The position numbers and the translations under genes were made by a program. Positions 8,682 through 16,774 of a stretch of DNA of 64,000 bases are shown piece after piece; positions within the stretch are counted from its first letter, which is position 1, and every line of letters starts with the position of its first letter. Below the pieces are notes generated by a model. The model was not told the DNA's origin, did no database searches, and was given only the letters and a program-made list of their open reading frames with translations. Source of the DNA: Enterobacter sp. CC120223-11 (lineage in GTDB: Bacteria > Pseudomonadota > Gammaproteobacteria > Enterobacterales > Enterobacteriaceae); assembly GCF_900215375.1 (NCBI RefSeq), contig NZ_OBEF01000018.1:36831-100830 (forward strand), in the 5' to 3' direction.

Positions 8682-9991
8682 TGCTCGCCCTCCGTCATCA
8701 GTTTTTTCCACTGCTGATAGGCCGCACGCATCCCGGTTTCGGCGCTGACGTCGCTGCGCAGGCCGTCATCGGAGCGGTATTCCCCGGCCAATCCGCGGTT
8801 GAGCATGATCCACAGGTCATCGCCCGCGGTGGCCCCGCGCTGCACGCGCTCCCAGGCTTCGGAATCGTCCGGCGTGCCAAAGCCCATCGGGCCCTGGAAG
8901 TGTTCGTGCAGGCGCAAGCGTGCCTGGTTGGCAATCTCCGGCCCGCCGTCCATGGTGATCACCGCGTGGTGAATTTCGGTTTCATTCACCGAAACAGGTT
9001 GCAGCACGCGGAAGAAGGCCATCGAACAGGCGATGTTCGGGAAGATATTGAGGTTGAAGCCTGAACCGCCGACGGCGCGCACGATACGGCGCACCTGCTC
9101 TTCGTCGTGATCGGCGCGCAGCGCTTCGGCCAGCTCTTCGAAGCGCTCAGGAATAGGCGCATCAAGATTGGCTTCAAGATCGACCAGTTCAGGGATCATC
9201 ACCATCACGCTGTGGCCGTTGCCGAGGTCTTCGACGTAGCCGCTGCCGTCGACAAAGTTGAGCATCTCTTCGGTCTGCTTATCGACGGAGCTCAGGAACG
9301 AGCGGTGAACCACCGGGAAGTGGTAGCCGTCGGTGGTGTTCTCGAGCTGAATTTTCCAGTTGCCTGGGAAGCGGAAACGGTGGGCTGGCCCGGTTTTGAT
9401 TGGGTAACCCGCGCCCTGCTTCATAAACAGATCCATCCACTTTTTCGCCGTGCCGAGGAAATCCTCAAGTGGTTCAATCTGCTCGTTGAAGGTGGCAAAA
9501 ATCATCCCTGCGTACTGTTCGGTGCGCAGAGAAACCAGCCCCAGCTCGCCCTTTTCCAGCTGGTCGGCGTAGCTTTCCGGGTGCGGCACGCCGCGCAGGC
9601 TGCCGTCCAGCGCGTAGCCCCAGCCGTGATACGGGCAGACGAAGCTGTTGGTTTTGCCACTGCGGTGCTCACAGACTGTGGCGGCACGATGGCGACAGCG
9701 GTTCAACAAGGTGTGAACCGTGCCTTTGCGGTCGCGCACGACGATCACCGGCTGGGTGCCGATTTCCGTCGTTTTAAAGCTGCCGGTGTCCGGGATCTCG
9801 CTGGCGTGCGCCACCCACACCCAGGTCTTGCTGAAGACGCGATCCAGTTCAATCTGGAACAGTGCGTCGGAGGTATACAGCGAGGTGTGTACCCGATCGG
9901 GCTTCACCAGCGCCGCAATCTCCGCGCCGGACAGCGCAGGCTGCGGCGCAGCGTCGATATTTTTTACGTTAATGATGTGGTCACACTGCAT
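8678..9991 (-). CDS. iacC: ring-hydroxylating dioxygenase large subunit IacC
   Basis: Catalytic alpha subunit of a Rieske non-heme iron oxygenase, 437 aa. The Rieske motif is intact: Cys99-X-His101, then 17 residues, then Cys119-X2-His122. The mononuclear iron site has His224 and His229, with bridging Asp221 in DGYHFPVVH. In IAA degradation it acts on an oxindole-type intermediate on the way to catechol, with electrons from IacF. The start at 9991 (MQCDHI) follows an AGGAGAG site; an upstream frame extension overlaps iacI and was not used. It overlaps the end of iacI by 11 bases and iacD by 4. Confidence 0.93.
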   Translation of the reverse strand: MQCDHIINVKNIDAAPQPALSGAEIAALVKPDRVHTSLYTSDALFQIELDRVFSKTWVWVAHASEIPDTGSFKTTEIGTQPVIVVRDRKGTVHTLLNRCRHRAATVCEHRSGKTNSFVCPYHGWGYALDGSLRGVPHPESYADQLEKGELGLVSLRTEQYAGMIFATFNEQIEPLEDFLGTAKKWMDLFMKQGAGYPIKTGPAHRFRFPGNWKIQLENTTDGYHFPVVHRSFLSSVDKQTEEMLNFVDGSGYVEDLGNGHSVMVMIPELVDLEANLDAPIPERFEELAEALRADHDEEQVRRIVRAVGGSGFNLNIFPNIACSMAFFRVLQPVSVNETEIHHAVITMDGGPEIANQARLRLHEHFQGPMGFGTPDDSEAWERVQRGATAGDDLWIMLNRGLAGEYRSDDGLRSDVSAETGMRAAYQQWKKLMTEGEQ

Positions 9992-10523
9992 TTCCACTCT
10001 CCTGTACGTTGTCGTTATTCTCAGGGACAGGTAAAACGTCCGCCGCGTGCCAGTGGCTGACCGGGCGGCTGAACAGGTTGCGGGTGGTGAAGTGGCGCAT
10101 CGCCATCCTTCCCGCCTCGCAAGCGAACGCCACGTTGATCTCCGCCGCGTTAAGGTGCGCACCTCCGGCGGTAAATGCCGAGGTTTGTAGCATCAGCCAG
10201 CGCCCCTTGAGCTCACCGTTTGCCTCGTGCCACAGCGCTTCGGAGCAGAGAAAGTGCGCGTTCATGGCAAAATGCGCCGGTTGGCGCACATAGCCCGCCA
10301 TCATCCGCACGATGGCTTCACGCCCGCGATGCTGTCCGAGGCGTGCGGCATAAGGCTCGCCGAGCCCTTCCCAGCAGGCATCCGTGCTGAACAGCGCCCC
10401 TATCGCCTGCACGGTTTCAGCGCTGTCGAGGCTGTCGCACAGGCGCATGTAGTCGCTGATGCACACGCGGGCGGCCTGGCACGCTTCAAGCTGCTGCAAG
10501 CGCAGCGCATCCTGAGCATTCAT
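9981..10523 (-). CDS. iacI: IacI, NTF2/SnoaL-like accessory protein
   Basis: A 180 aa protein of the NTF2-like (SnoaL) superfamily; its middle part GREAIVRMMAGYVRQPAHFAMN resembles small polyketide-cyclase and dioxygenase-beta-like folds. In the iac cluster of Acinetobacter the same kind of gene lies between iacB and iacC, as here. Its chemical role is not known from the sequence. Translation could begin at GTG 10526 or at the adjacent ATG 10523; the latter is listed. Confidence 0.8.
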   Translation of the reverse strand: MNAQDALRLQQLEACQAARVCISDYMRLCDSLDSAETVQAIGALFSTDACWEGLGEPYAARLGQHRGREAIVRMMAGYVRQPAHFAMNAHFLCSEALWHEANGELKGRWLMLQTSAFTAGGAHLNAAEINVAFACEAGRMAMRHFTTRNLFSRPVSHWHAADVLPVPENNDNVQESGNAV

Positions 10524-10533
10524 CACGCTGCCC

Positions 10534-10893
10534 TTAACCCTGAATAATCAGTTCGCGGCCCACGCGGGCCTCGATTTTGCAGTACTTCCACAGCTTGCTG
10601 CCGCCGTCGCCCACCGGCGTGGTGCGGAACAGGTTGCAGACCGCGGCGACGTTCTCCAGGCGCTCGGCGTCTGCCAGCACATAGGTCGTCCACGGCGCGG
10701 TGGTGGATGGCCCGACCATCAACTGGTCATCGTCCATGTTGCCGATGACGCGGATCCCTTGCGTCTCCTCGATCCCTTTCATCATCACGCCGAAAGCGGC
10801 CCACACCTGTTTGGCCTCCGTGGCGGTGGCATCAAAAAAGTTCTGGTTCACGCCGATACAAAACAGCACGCGTAAGGTTGTTGACTGGCTCAT
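10534..10893 (-). CDS. iacB: IacB, small conserved protein of IAA degradation
   Basis: A 119 aa soluble protein lacking a recognisable catalytic motif, in the position and of the size of IacB of the indole-3-acetate cluster. The sequence (VLFCIGVNQNFFDATATEA at the N-terminus) suggests a small alpha/beta fold. IacB has been considered an accessory or regulatory protein of IAA oxidation; the sequence does not settle its function. It lies 21 bases after iacA and 10 bases before iacI. Confidence 0.78.
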   Translation of the reverse strand: MSQSTTLRVLFCIGVNQNFFDATATEAKQVWAAFGVMMKGIEETQGIRVIGNMDDDQLMVGPSTTAPWTTYVLADAERLENVAAVCNLFRTTPVGDGGSKLWKYCKIEARVGRELIIQG

Positions 10894-10914
10894 CTGTTGC
10901 TCCTTTAAGCAAAA

Positions 10915-12042
10915 TCACAAGTAACCGGGCAGCGGTTTGCCGCCGAAAAAGACCGTACCGGCATTGAGGTACGAGAGGTCGCCCATAAAGGCATGTTGGG
11001 TGATCACCAGCGTGTCGCGAACGTAGCGCTGGAGCGGGCTGGTCATCGTCACGCCGCTCATGCCGTTCAGCGCCAGCGCCTGGCGCGCCACTTCGGCGGC
11101 CACGCGGGTAACGTGCGTGGAGGAAAGCCGCAGGGCGTTGATCTGCTCACACTCCGGGTCGTCGCCCGCCAGTAGCCGCTGCCAGACGTCGTCAATCGCT
11201 TCGTAAAACCATGCGCGAGCCGAGCGTAAATCTGCTTCACAGCGCGCAATCTGCATCTGCGCCTGCGGCCTGTCCGCCAGGCGCGGGGCACCGGTTACCG
11301 ACTGCTGGCGATGGGCGATGGTGTAAATTTCATTGAGCGCCGCGCGGGCCACGCCCAGCGCCACCACAGAAAGCACCTGAGTGGCGAGCGACAGCACCGG
11401 ATAGCGGTACAGCGGCCCTTCCAGATTCAGCGCCCCGCCGCGAACAAAGGTCCATTCGTGCGGCACAAAAGCATCGTTCACCACGAGGTCATGGCTGCCG
11501 GTGCCCGCCAGGCCGACGGTGTCCCAGACCTGATCTATCTGCACGCTTTCACGCGGCAGAACCGCCATGCGCGGCAGTGCTTCACCGCCGTCCGGCACGA
11601 TTCCGACGCCTAACACTGAGGCACCCATGCTGCCGCTGGCAAAGCTCCAGCGCCCCGTCACGCGGTAGCCGCCGTCGGCAGGCGTCGCTTTTTGCGTCGG
11701 GAAAATGCCACCGGCGAAGACCACGTCCGGGCCGTTGCGGTAAAGTTCTTTCAGCGTGTCCACCGGCAATGCGCCAAGGTAAAAAGGGCTCATGCCAAAA
11801 CTGGCCACCCACCCGGCAGAGCCGTCGGCGGTGGCGATCTGCTCGATCAGTTCGCAAAACTGCGCCGGGGAGCATTCGTCACCGCCGTAGCACTTCGGCA
11901 CCAGCGCCCGGTAAACGCCCACCTGCTTAAAGCGAGTAATGATGTCGTCAGAGATATGACGCTGATGCTCAAAATCGGCGCTGCGAGCGGCAACGTCGCT
12001 CAGCAGCGGAACCAACTCCTCACGAACGGGTATGGCTGACAT
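10915..12042 (-). CDS. iacA: indole-3-acetate monooxygenase IacA, acyl-CoA dehydrogenase fold
   Basis: A 375 aa member of the acyl-CoA dehydrogenase-like group D flavin monooxygenases (relatives of HpaB/HsaA/DszC), which use reduced flavin from a partner reductase. IacA carries out the first oxidation of indole-3-acetate and can also make indigo from indole. Visible features are the N-terminal helical domain, the middle beta domain (VTGRWSFASGSMGAS, WDTVGLAGTGSHDLVV) and the C-terminal helical bundle ending in TQHAFMGDLSYLNAG. The start at 12042 has a GGAGGA site 6 bases upstream; an ATG four codons earlier is less well placed. The pairing with IacG in the same operon supports a two-component system. 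Confidence 0.9.
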   Translation of the reverse strand: MSAIPVREELVPLLSDVAARSADFEHQRHISDDIITRFKQVGVYRALVPKCYGGDECSPAQFCELIEQIATADGSAGWVASFGMSPFYLGALPVDTLKELYRNGPDVVFAGGIFPTQKATPADGGYRVTGRWSFASGSMGASVLGVGIVPDGGEALPRMAVLPRESVQIDQVWDTVGLAGTGSHDLVVNDAFVPHEWTFVRGGALNLEGPLYRYPVLSLATQVLSVVALGVARAALNEIYTIAHRQQSVTGAPRLADRPQAQMQIARCEADLRSARAWFYEAIDDVWQRLLAGDDPECEQINALRLSSTHVTRVAAEVARQALALNGMSGVTMTSPLQRYVRDTLVITQHAFMGDLSYLNAGTVFFGGKPLPGYL

Positions 12043-12144
12043 GGCTTCCTCCATTTTTTTATCGGCGGCAAACGCAGGTCGAGCGCGGCCGCAATGAGGT
12101 GAACTCACTGGATCATCAGAAAAAAGAACGGCTAAAAAGCGGTG

Positions 12145-13269
12145 TTAGTGACGTCGTCGCTGTTCAAGCCACTTCGCGGCCTGCACCAGCAAACCTTCGT
12201 GGCCTTTGGCGGCAACAAGCTGAAGTGACACCGGGCGGCCGTGCAACTCACCAACCGGTATAGCCAGCGCAGGATGCCCGCTGAGATTAAACGGCCGCAC
12301 CAGCCGCGTGAGATTCACCACGCTCAGCGGATCGCTCGCCTCGGCCAGCGTCGGCGGTAAATCCGGCAGCGTCGCCAGCGCCAGCAGCGGCGTCTGTGCC
12401 AGCAGCTCATCCACTTCGCGGGTAAATTGCGTGCGAACCTGTTCGGCCTCTTTCAGGGTTTGTTCGCTGACGTCAGCCCCCGCACGAATGCGGGTTGCCA
12501 CATCGGCAGAGACTTTGCCGCCCGCCAGCAGTGGCCCGAACGCCAGCCAGTTCTCATGGCTGATGATGGCAAGCCCTGCGCGGTGCGCATCGGCAAACGA
12601 AGGCAGCTCAGCCTGACGAAGCTCAAGACCGCACCCGGAGAGGAAGGCCAGAAGATGTGAGTCAATTTCCGCCGCGGCGGCAGACAGGAATGAAATTTGA
12701 GGCAGCGACGTCAGCGGTTCATCAACCGGAACGCCGAGGCGAGTCATCACCTTGCAAAGCGTATCTGCATCGCGGGTGAAGACGCCGACACAGTCCAGCG
12801 AACTCTCCGCAGGCAGGACGCCCTTGCGGCTCAGCACGCCGTAGCCTGGCTTTAAGCCATATACGCCGCAGCAGGCCGCAGGCATACGTACCGAGCCACC
12901 GGTGTCGGTGCCGATCGAAAAATCGGCTTCGCCGGAAGCAACCACCGCCGCCGATCCGCTTGATGAGCCGCCGGGGATCAGCGCCGGGAAAAGCGTATTC
13001 AGCGGCGTGCCGCCCCAGGGATTAATGCCCGTCACGCCAAAAGCGAGTTCATGGAGCGCAGTTTTTCCGACAAGCGCACAGCCCTTCTCCAGCAGCGTCT
13101 GCACGACGCTGGCAGACTGCGTTGCTACCGGCACCGACGCCAGCGCCGGTGACCCGGCCTGAGTCTGAAAACCCGCGACGTCCAGCGTGTCTTTCACCGC
13201 GAAGCGTAAATCGCCTTCGCCGATGATGAACTGCGCGACAAAACCTTTGCTCACAGAAACTGGCTTCAT
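12145..13269 (-). CDS. iacH: amidase-signature enzyme IacH
   Basis: A 374 aa amidase-signature hydrolase with all parts of the Ser-cisSer-Lys triad: Lys26 (FAVKDTLDVAG), the cis-Ser in GGSSSG (about 100-105) and nucleophile Ser126 (TDTGGSVRMP). In IAA clusters IacH is thought to hydrolyse an amide, possibly an indole-acetamide, an amino-acid conjugate or a ring-opened intermediate. It is the first gene of the iac operon. The start at 13269 is preceded by AAGGTG at good spacing; a longer frame to 13356 would run through the candidate operator and was not used. Confidence 0.87.
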   Translation of the reverse strand: MKPVSVSKGFVAQFIIGEGDLRFAVKDTLDVAGFQTQAGSPALASVPVATQSASVVQTLLEKGCALVGKTALHELAFGVTGINPWGGTPLNTLFPALIPGGSSSGSAAVVASGEADFSIGTDTGGSVRMPAACCGVYGLKPGYGVLSRKGVLPAESSLDCVGVFTRDADTLCKVMTRLGVPVDEPLTSLPQISFLSAAAAEIDSHLLAFLSGCGLELRQAELPSFADAHRAGLAIISHENWLAFGPLLAGGKVSADVATRIRAGADVSEQTLKEAEQVRTQFTREVDELLAQTPLLALATLPDLPPTLAEASDPLSVVNLTRLVRPFNLSGHPALAIPVGELHGRPVSLQLVAAKGHEGLLVQAAKWLEQRRRH

Positions 13270-13334
13270 GATTGACACCTTAACCAGAAAAATTGAATCA
13301 GATTCAGGCAGGCCGTCGATGCGACCCTTTGTCC

Positions 13335-13351
13335 TGACTAACGTTAGGTCA
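13335..13351. promoter_or_regulatory. candidate IacR operator
   Basis: TGACTAACGTTAGGTCA contains a perfect 10-base palindrome, CTAACGTTAG, about 70 bases upstream of the iacH start. MarR-family proteins bind palindromes of this size near the promoters they repress, and iacR is the next gene upstream. The half ACGTTAG recurs at 14265-14271, over the -10 region proposed for the divergent MFS gene. Assignment to IacR is inference. Confidence 0.45.
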
Positions 13352-13490
13352 ATCATGGAATATTTATGTGAATATTCAAGTAATATTTCACATTAAATTT
13401 ACACCATAAAAACATTTAATTAACCATTATAATTGAATGGCTATTGCTTTATCTTGATGATAGATAACGTAAAAGAGAGAGATTGCAGCA

Positions 13491-13530
13491 AACGCCGCCC
13501 TGATTTGTCAGGGCAGCACTTGCTAAAAAA
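13491..13530. terminator. stem-loop downstream of iacR
   Basis: GCCCTGA-TTTG-TCAGGGC (13497-13514) is a perfect 7-base stem, extended outward by AGCAA/TTGCT-type pairing. It lies about 70 bases past the iacR stop. A run of T in the minus-strand sense lies before rather than after the stem, so it is not a textbook intrinsic terminator; it could still separate iacR from iacH transcription. Confidence 0.4.
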
Positions 13531-13598
13531 AGATGAGGAATTACAGGGGATTGAGCGAAAGGTTTATCCAGCTCACAAATTCGCCATTCGGGGTTGGG

Positions 13599-14060
13599 CT
13601 ACAGCTCGTTGAGGTTATCCAGCACTTTGGCCAGCGACAGATTCATCTTCGCCACCTGGCTTGTGGTCATGCCCTTAAAGCCCTTGTCGAACACTTTACT
13701 CGCCTGCGCCCAGGCCTCTTCCACCTTCTGGCGTCCGGTGTCCGTCAGCATCACCTCGGTGACGCGCGCGTCATTTTCGCTGCTGGCGGTGGTCACCAGC
13801 CCTTCTTCACGCAGGCGGCCCACAATCTTGGTCACCGTCGGCATTTTCGCCATCGCGTATTCGGCAATCTGCGAAATGCTGGCCTTGCCGTACTGGTGCG
13901 TCACCATCAGCACGCGGAAGCCGGAGACGTCGAGCTGCGCTTTTTTTAGTTCAATTTCCATGATTTGCGTGTAGCGCGCGTAGACGTTGACTATCCAGTA
14001 GAACGGAAACTCTTCGCGATGAAAGGCGGCATCGTCAGAGGATTGTTGTCGAGAACTCAT
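13599..14060 (-). CDS. iacR: MarR-family regulator IacR
   Basis: A 153 aa winged-helix MarR regulator: helices at FPFYWIVNVYARYTQIMEIELKKAQLDVSGFRVLM (written here only as the N-terminal dimer region), recognition region ISQIAEYAMAKMPTVTKIVGRL, and wing with DAR (ENDARVTEV). MarR proteins of iac clusters repress the operon until indole-3-acetate is present. Here iacR lies upstream of iacH on the same strand and diverges from the MFS gene at 14314, so it could control both sides. Confidence 0.87.
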   Translation of the reverse strand: MSSRQQSSDDAAFHREEFPFYWIVNVYARYTQIMEIELKKAQLDVSGFRVLMVTHQYGKASISQIAEYAMAKMPTVTKIVGRLREEGLVTTASSENDARVTEVMLTDTGRQKVEEAWAQASKVFDKGFKGMTTSQVAKMNLSLAKVLDNLNEL

Positions 14061-14164
14061 GCGTTTCCTTACCCAAAAAAGTCGGCAGTTCAGGCGATTA
14101 TACCTGTGAATCCGTGGCGGCTATAGCAGCATTGCATGCCAGGCCGGGTCTCGGACAAGGCATG

Positions 14165-14180
14165 TGCGATCGCCATCGCA
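14165..14180. promoter_or_regulatory. inverted repeat in iacR/MFS intergenic region
   Basis: TGCGAT-CGCC-ATCGCA, two perfect 6-base arms around 4 bases, lies between the divergent starts of iacR (14060) and the importer gene (14314). It could be an operator for a dimeric regulator; which one is not clear. Confidence 0.35.
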
Positions 14181-14237
14181 TTATGATTCACAAATGCCAC
14201 ACGCATAACAATTACGTATCATTTTTCACACATTACA

Positions 14238-14267
14238 TTGACGTTTTGCATGGTCATTTTCTATACG
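14238..14267 (+). promoter_or_regulatory. sigma-70 promoter candidate for MFS importer
   Basis: TTGACG (14238-14243), an 18-base spacer and TATACG (14262-14267) lie about 47 bases before the ATG at 14314. The -10 overlaps an ACGTTAG half-site shared with the palindrome in front of iacH. Confidence 0.5.
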
Positions 14268-14313
14268 TTAGCCGTCCTGCCAACATACTAATAATCACTC
14301 TGTGGAGCTATTC

Positions 14314-15684
14314 ATGACCGATACGCCTGCACAATTGCCTCTGGATCCACCGCTGGACCCGCGCCAGCAAGCCGTGATCAAAAAGCTGTTCCGACGACTG
14401 ATCGTGTTTTTATTTATTCTGTTCGTGTTCTCCTATCTCGACCGCATCAACATTGGCTTTGCCGGGCTGACGATGGGCAAAGATCTCGGCCTGACCAGCA
14501 CCATGTTTGGCCTCGCCACCACCCTGTTTTACGTGATGTACGTGATCTGCGGCATTCCGAGCAACATCATGCTGAGCATCGTCGGGGCCCGCCGCTGGAT
14601 TGCGATTCTGATGGTTATCTGGGGCATCGCCTCCACCGCCACCATGTTCGCCACTGGCCCCAACAGCCTGTACGTGCTGCGCATGCTGGTCGGAATAGCC
14701 GAGGCCGGGTTCCTGCCGGGCCTGCTGCTCTATTTAACCTTCTGGTTCCCGGCCCGCTACCGCGCCCGCGCCAACGCCCTGTTTATGATTGCGATGCCGG
14801 TGACGATGGCACTCGGCTCGCTGGCCTCTGGCTACATTCTCAACATGGACGGCCTGCTGAATCTTAAAGGCTGGCAGTGGCTGTTCCTGCTGGAAGGGTT
14901 CCCGTCGGTGCTGCTCGGCCTGGTGGTCTGGTTCTGGCTGGACGACAGTCCGGCGAAGGCCAAATGGCTCACCGAGGAGGACAAAGCCTGCCTCAATGAG
15001 ATGCTGGAAGCGGACAAGCTGGCGCTGCAAAAAACGCAGCTTGCCGCCGCGAACAGCTTCCAGCCCCAGCGCAGCCTGGCGCGCGAGTTGTTCACGCCGG
15101 TCATCATCCTCTACACCCTGGCCTACTTCTGCCTGACCAACACCCTGAGCGCGCTCAGCGTCTGGACCCCGCTGATTCTGCGCAGCTTTAACGAAACCAG
15201 CAGCAACGTGACGATTGGCCTGCTGAGCGCCATTCCGCAGGTCTGCACCATCGTGGCGATGGTCTGGTGGAGCAAGCGTTCCGACAGGCTGAACGAGCGC
15301 AAATTCCACACCCTGCTGCCCTATCTGTTTGCCGCCGCGGGCTGGATGCTTACCGCTTCAAGCAGCAATCCGCTATGGCAGTTCAGTGGAATTGTCATGG
15401 CCTCGGCGGGAGCCTTCGCGGCGATGGTGATTTTCTGGACCACGCCCGATCGCTATATTTCACTGCGTGCGCGAGCCGTGGGCATTGCGGTCATCAACGC
15501 CACCGGGATGACCGGCGCGGCGCTTGGCCCGCTGCTGATGGGGCTGATGAAAGATCTGACCGGCAATTTCAACGCCGGGATCTTTATGGTGGCGGGCTTC
15601 CTGGTGCTTGGGGCGCTAATCATCGCCATTATTCCGATGAAACGCGTCGCTCCGCGAGAGGCCGCACCTTCGCTCTCCACTTGA
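14314..15684 (+). CDS. MFS transporter of the anion:cation symporter family
   Basis: A 456 aa permease of the ACS group (relatives: 4-hydroxyphenylacetate, phthalate, tartrate and hexuronate transporters). It has the DRINIGFAGLTMGKDLG signature at TM1-loop, about 12 membrane segments and a central hydrophilic loop (DDSPAKAKWLTEED). ATG 14314 was chosen because GGAG stands 6 bases before it; the in-frame GTG at 14302 has no site. It diverges from iacR, so import of indole-3-acetate or a related aromatic acid is a reasonable inference. Confidence 0.82.
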   Translation: MTDTPAQLPLDPPLDPRQQAVIKKLFRRLIVFLFILFVFSYLDRINIGFAGLTMGKDLGLTSTMFGLATTLFYVMYVICGIPSNIMLSIVGARRWIAILMVIWGIASTATMFATGPNSLYVLRMLVGIAEAGFLPGLLLYLTFWFPARYRARANALFMIAMPVTMALGSLASGYILNMDGLLNLKGWQWLFLLEGFPSVLLGLVVWFWLDDSPAKAKWLTEEDKACLNEMLEADKLALQKTQLAAANSFQPQRSLARELFTPVIILYTLAYFCLTNTLSALSVWTPLILRSFNETSSNVTIGLLSAIPQVCTIVAMVWWSKRSDRLNERKFHTLLPYLFAAAGWMLTASSSNPLWQFSGIVMASAGAFAAMVIFWTTPDRYISLRARAVGIAVINATGMTGAALGPLLMGLMKDLTGNFNAGIFMVAGFLVLGALIIAIIPMKRVAPREAAPSLST

Positions 15685-15715
15685 CATAAATGATAAAGGT
15701 TGTACTTTTCAGGAC

Positions 15716-16696
15716 ATGAAGAAAATCCTGATTATCGTCCCCGACGGCGGCATGCTGTTTGAGTCCGCCGGTATTGCCGACATCCTGATGCAGGCCAACC
15801 GCCTGCATCCGCAAGGTTTGCAGAACCCCTGTTATCAGGTGGCACTCGCCACCACCCAGCCGCATCAGGTGATCCACGGCCAGTCGGGGCTCAACCTGCT
15901 GGCAGACCATCGCCTGCATGAGCTCGACCCGCGCGAGCCTATAGATACCATCATGATCACTGGCAGAGGCCAGAGCGAACAGGAGGCGATTGCCGTCATC
16001 GACTGGCTGCACCTTGCAGCCCCTCATGCTCGCCGTATTGCCTCCGTCTGCGGTGGCGCATTGCTGCTTGCCCAGGCCGGGCTGCTCGACGGTAAGCAGG
16101 CCACCACCCACTGGCGGCTGCTGGATGAGCTGAAAACCGACTATCCGCAGGTCAGCGTGGAGGCCGGGCCGCTGTTCGTTCAGGACGGTGAGGTGTGGAC
16201 TTCCGGCGGCGTCAGCTCCGGGTTCGATTTAACCCTCGCATTAGTTGAGGACGACTACGGCTTCAGCCTCGCCCGGGACGTCGCCCAGGACATGGTGATG
16301 TACCTCAATCGCCCCGGTGGCCAGCTGCAGTTCAGCCGCTACAATCTCAGACAAAACGGAGTTTCTGGCCCTCTGGGTGAGCTGCTGGCGTGGATCCCCG
16401 ACAACCTTAATGCCGATCTCTGCGTTGAAAACCTCGCCGAAAGAGTGGCGATGAGTCCGCGCAACTTCACCCGCGTCTTCACCCGCGAAACCGGCGCCTC
16501 ACCGGCGCGTTACGTCGCCGAAGCCCGCCTCAGCGCCGCCCGTCAGCGGCTCGAGCAAACCCGCGACACGCTCGACACCATCGCCCTGCAAACCGGGTTT
16601 GGCAGCAGCATCAACCTGCGCCGCCTGTTTGAGAAACAGCTGCACCTGACGCCCGGTGAATATCGCCAGCGCTTTCACTGCCGCAAAATGGCGTAA
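15716..16696 (+). CDS. GlxA-family AraC-type transcriptional regulator
   Basis: A 326 aa two-domain regulator. Residues about 1-190 form a DJ-1/PfpI (class I glutamine amidotransferase-like) domain with the nucleophile-elbow-like motif SVCGGALLLAQAGLLDG; about 220-320 form an AraC double helix-turn-helix (LAERVAMSPRNFTRVFTRET and IALQTGFGSSINLRRLFEKQ). GlxA proteins act on amine, betaine or aldehyde metabolism genes in other bacteria. It lies 31 bases after the transporter and 78 bases before the GAPDH gene; whether it controls either is not evident. Confidence 0.86.
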   Translation: MKKILIIVPDGGMLFESAGIADILMQANRLHPQGLQNPCYQVALATTQPHQVIHGQSGLNLLADHRLHELDPREPIDTIMITGRGQSEQEAIAVIDWLHLAAPHARRIASVCGGALLLAQAGLLDGKQATTHWRLLDELKTDYPQVSVEAGPLFVQDGEVWTSGGVSSGFDLTLALVEDDYGFSLARDVAQDMVMYLNRPGGQLQFSRYNLRQNGVSGPLGELLAWIPDNLNADLCVENLAERVAMSPRNFTRVFTRETGASPARYVAEARLSAARQRLEQTRDTLDTIALQTGFGSSINLRRLFEKQLHLTPGEYRQRFHCRKMA

Positions 16697-16774
16697 TGTG
16701 ATCCTTTTTTGTCATTTACGCCAAATCAGCACCGACCTACAGTAGCGCCATAGACAACAAAGAAGGAGTTGATC

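Larger units (their letters stand above)
13270..13598. promoter_or_regulatory. iacH upstream region: AT-rich promoter zone
   Basis: This 329-base gap between iacR and iacH is markedly AT-rich in 13353-13440, unlike its surroundings. It contains a perfect TATAAT on the minus strand (13426-13431) with a poor -35, a perfect 10-base palindrome CTAACGTTAG (13338-13347, listed separately), and an imperfect inverted repeat TGTGAATATT / AATATTTCACA (13367-13392). This fits a regulated promoter for the iac operon. No gene is seen here. Confidence 0.5.

Noticed and set aside
9107..10060. 317-codon open frame opposite iacC
   Set aside because: Antisense shadow; iacC has all its metal ligands and family motifs.
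13270..13356. Longer iacH with 29 extra N-terminal residues
   Set aside because: It would cover the palindrome and has no ribosome site; the start at 13269 has one.
13367..13392. CRP site upstream of iacH (TGTGA ... TCACA)
   Set aside because: The halves are 16 bases apart; CRP needs 6.
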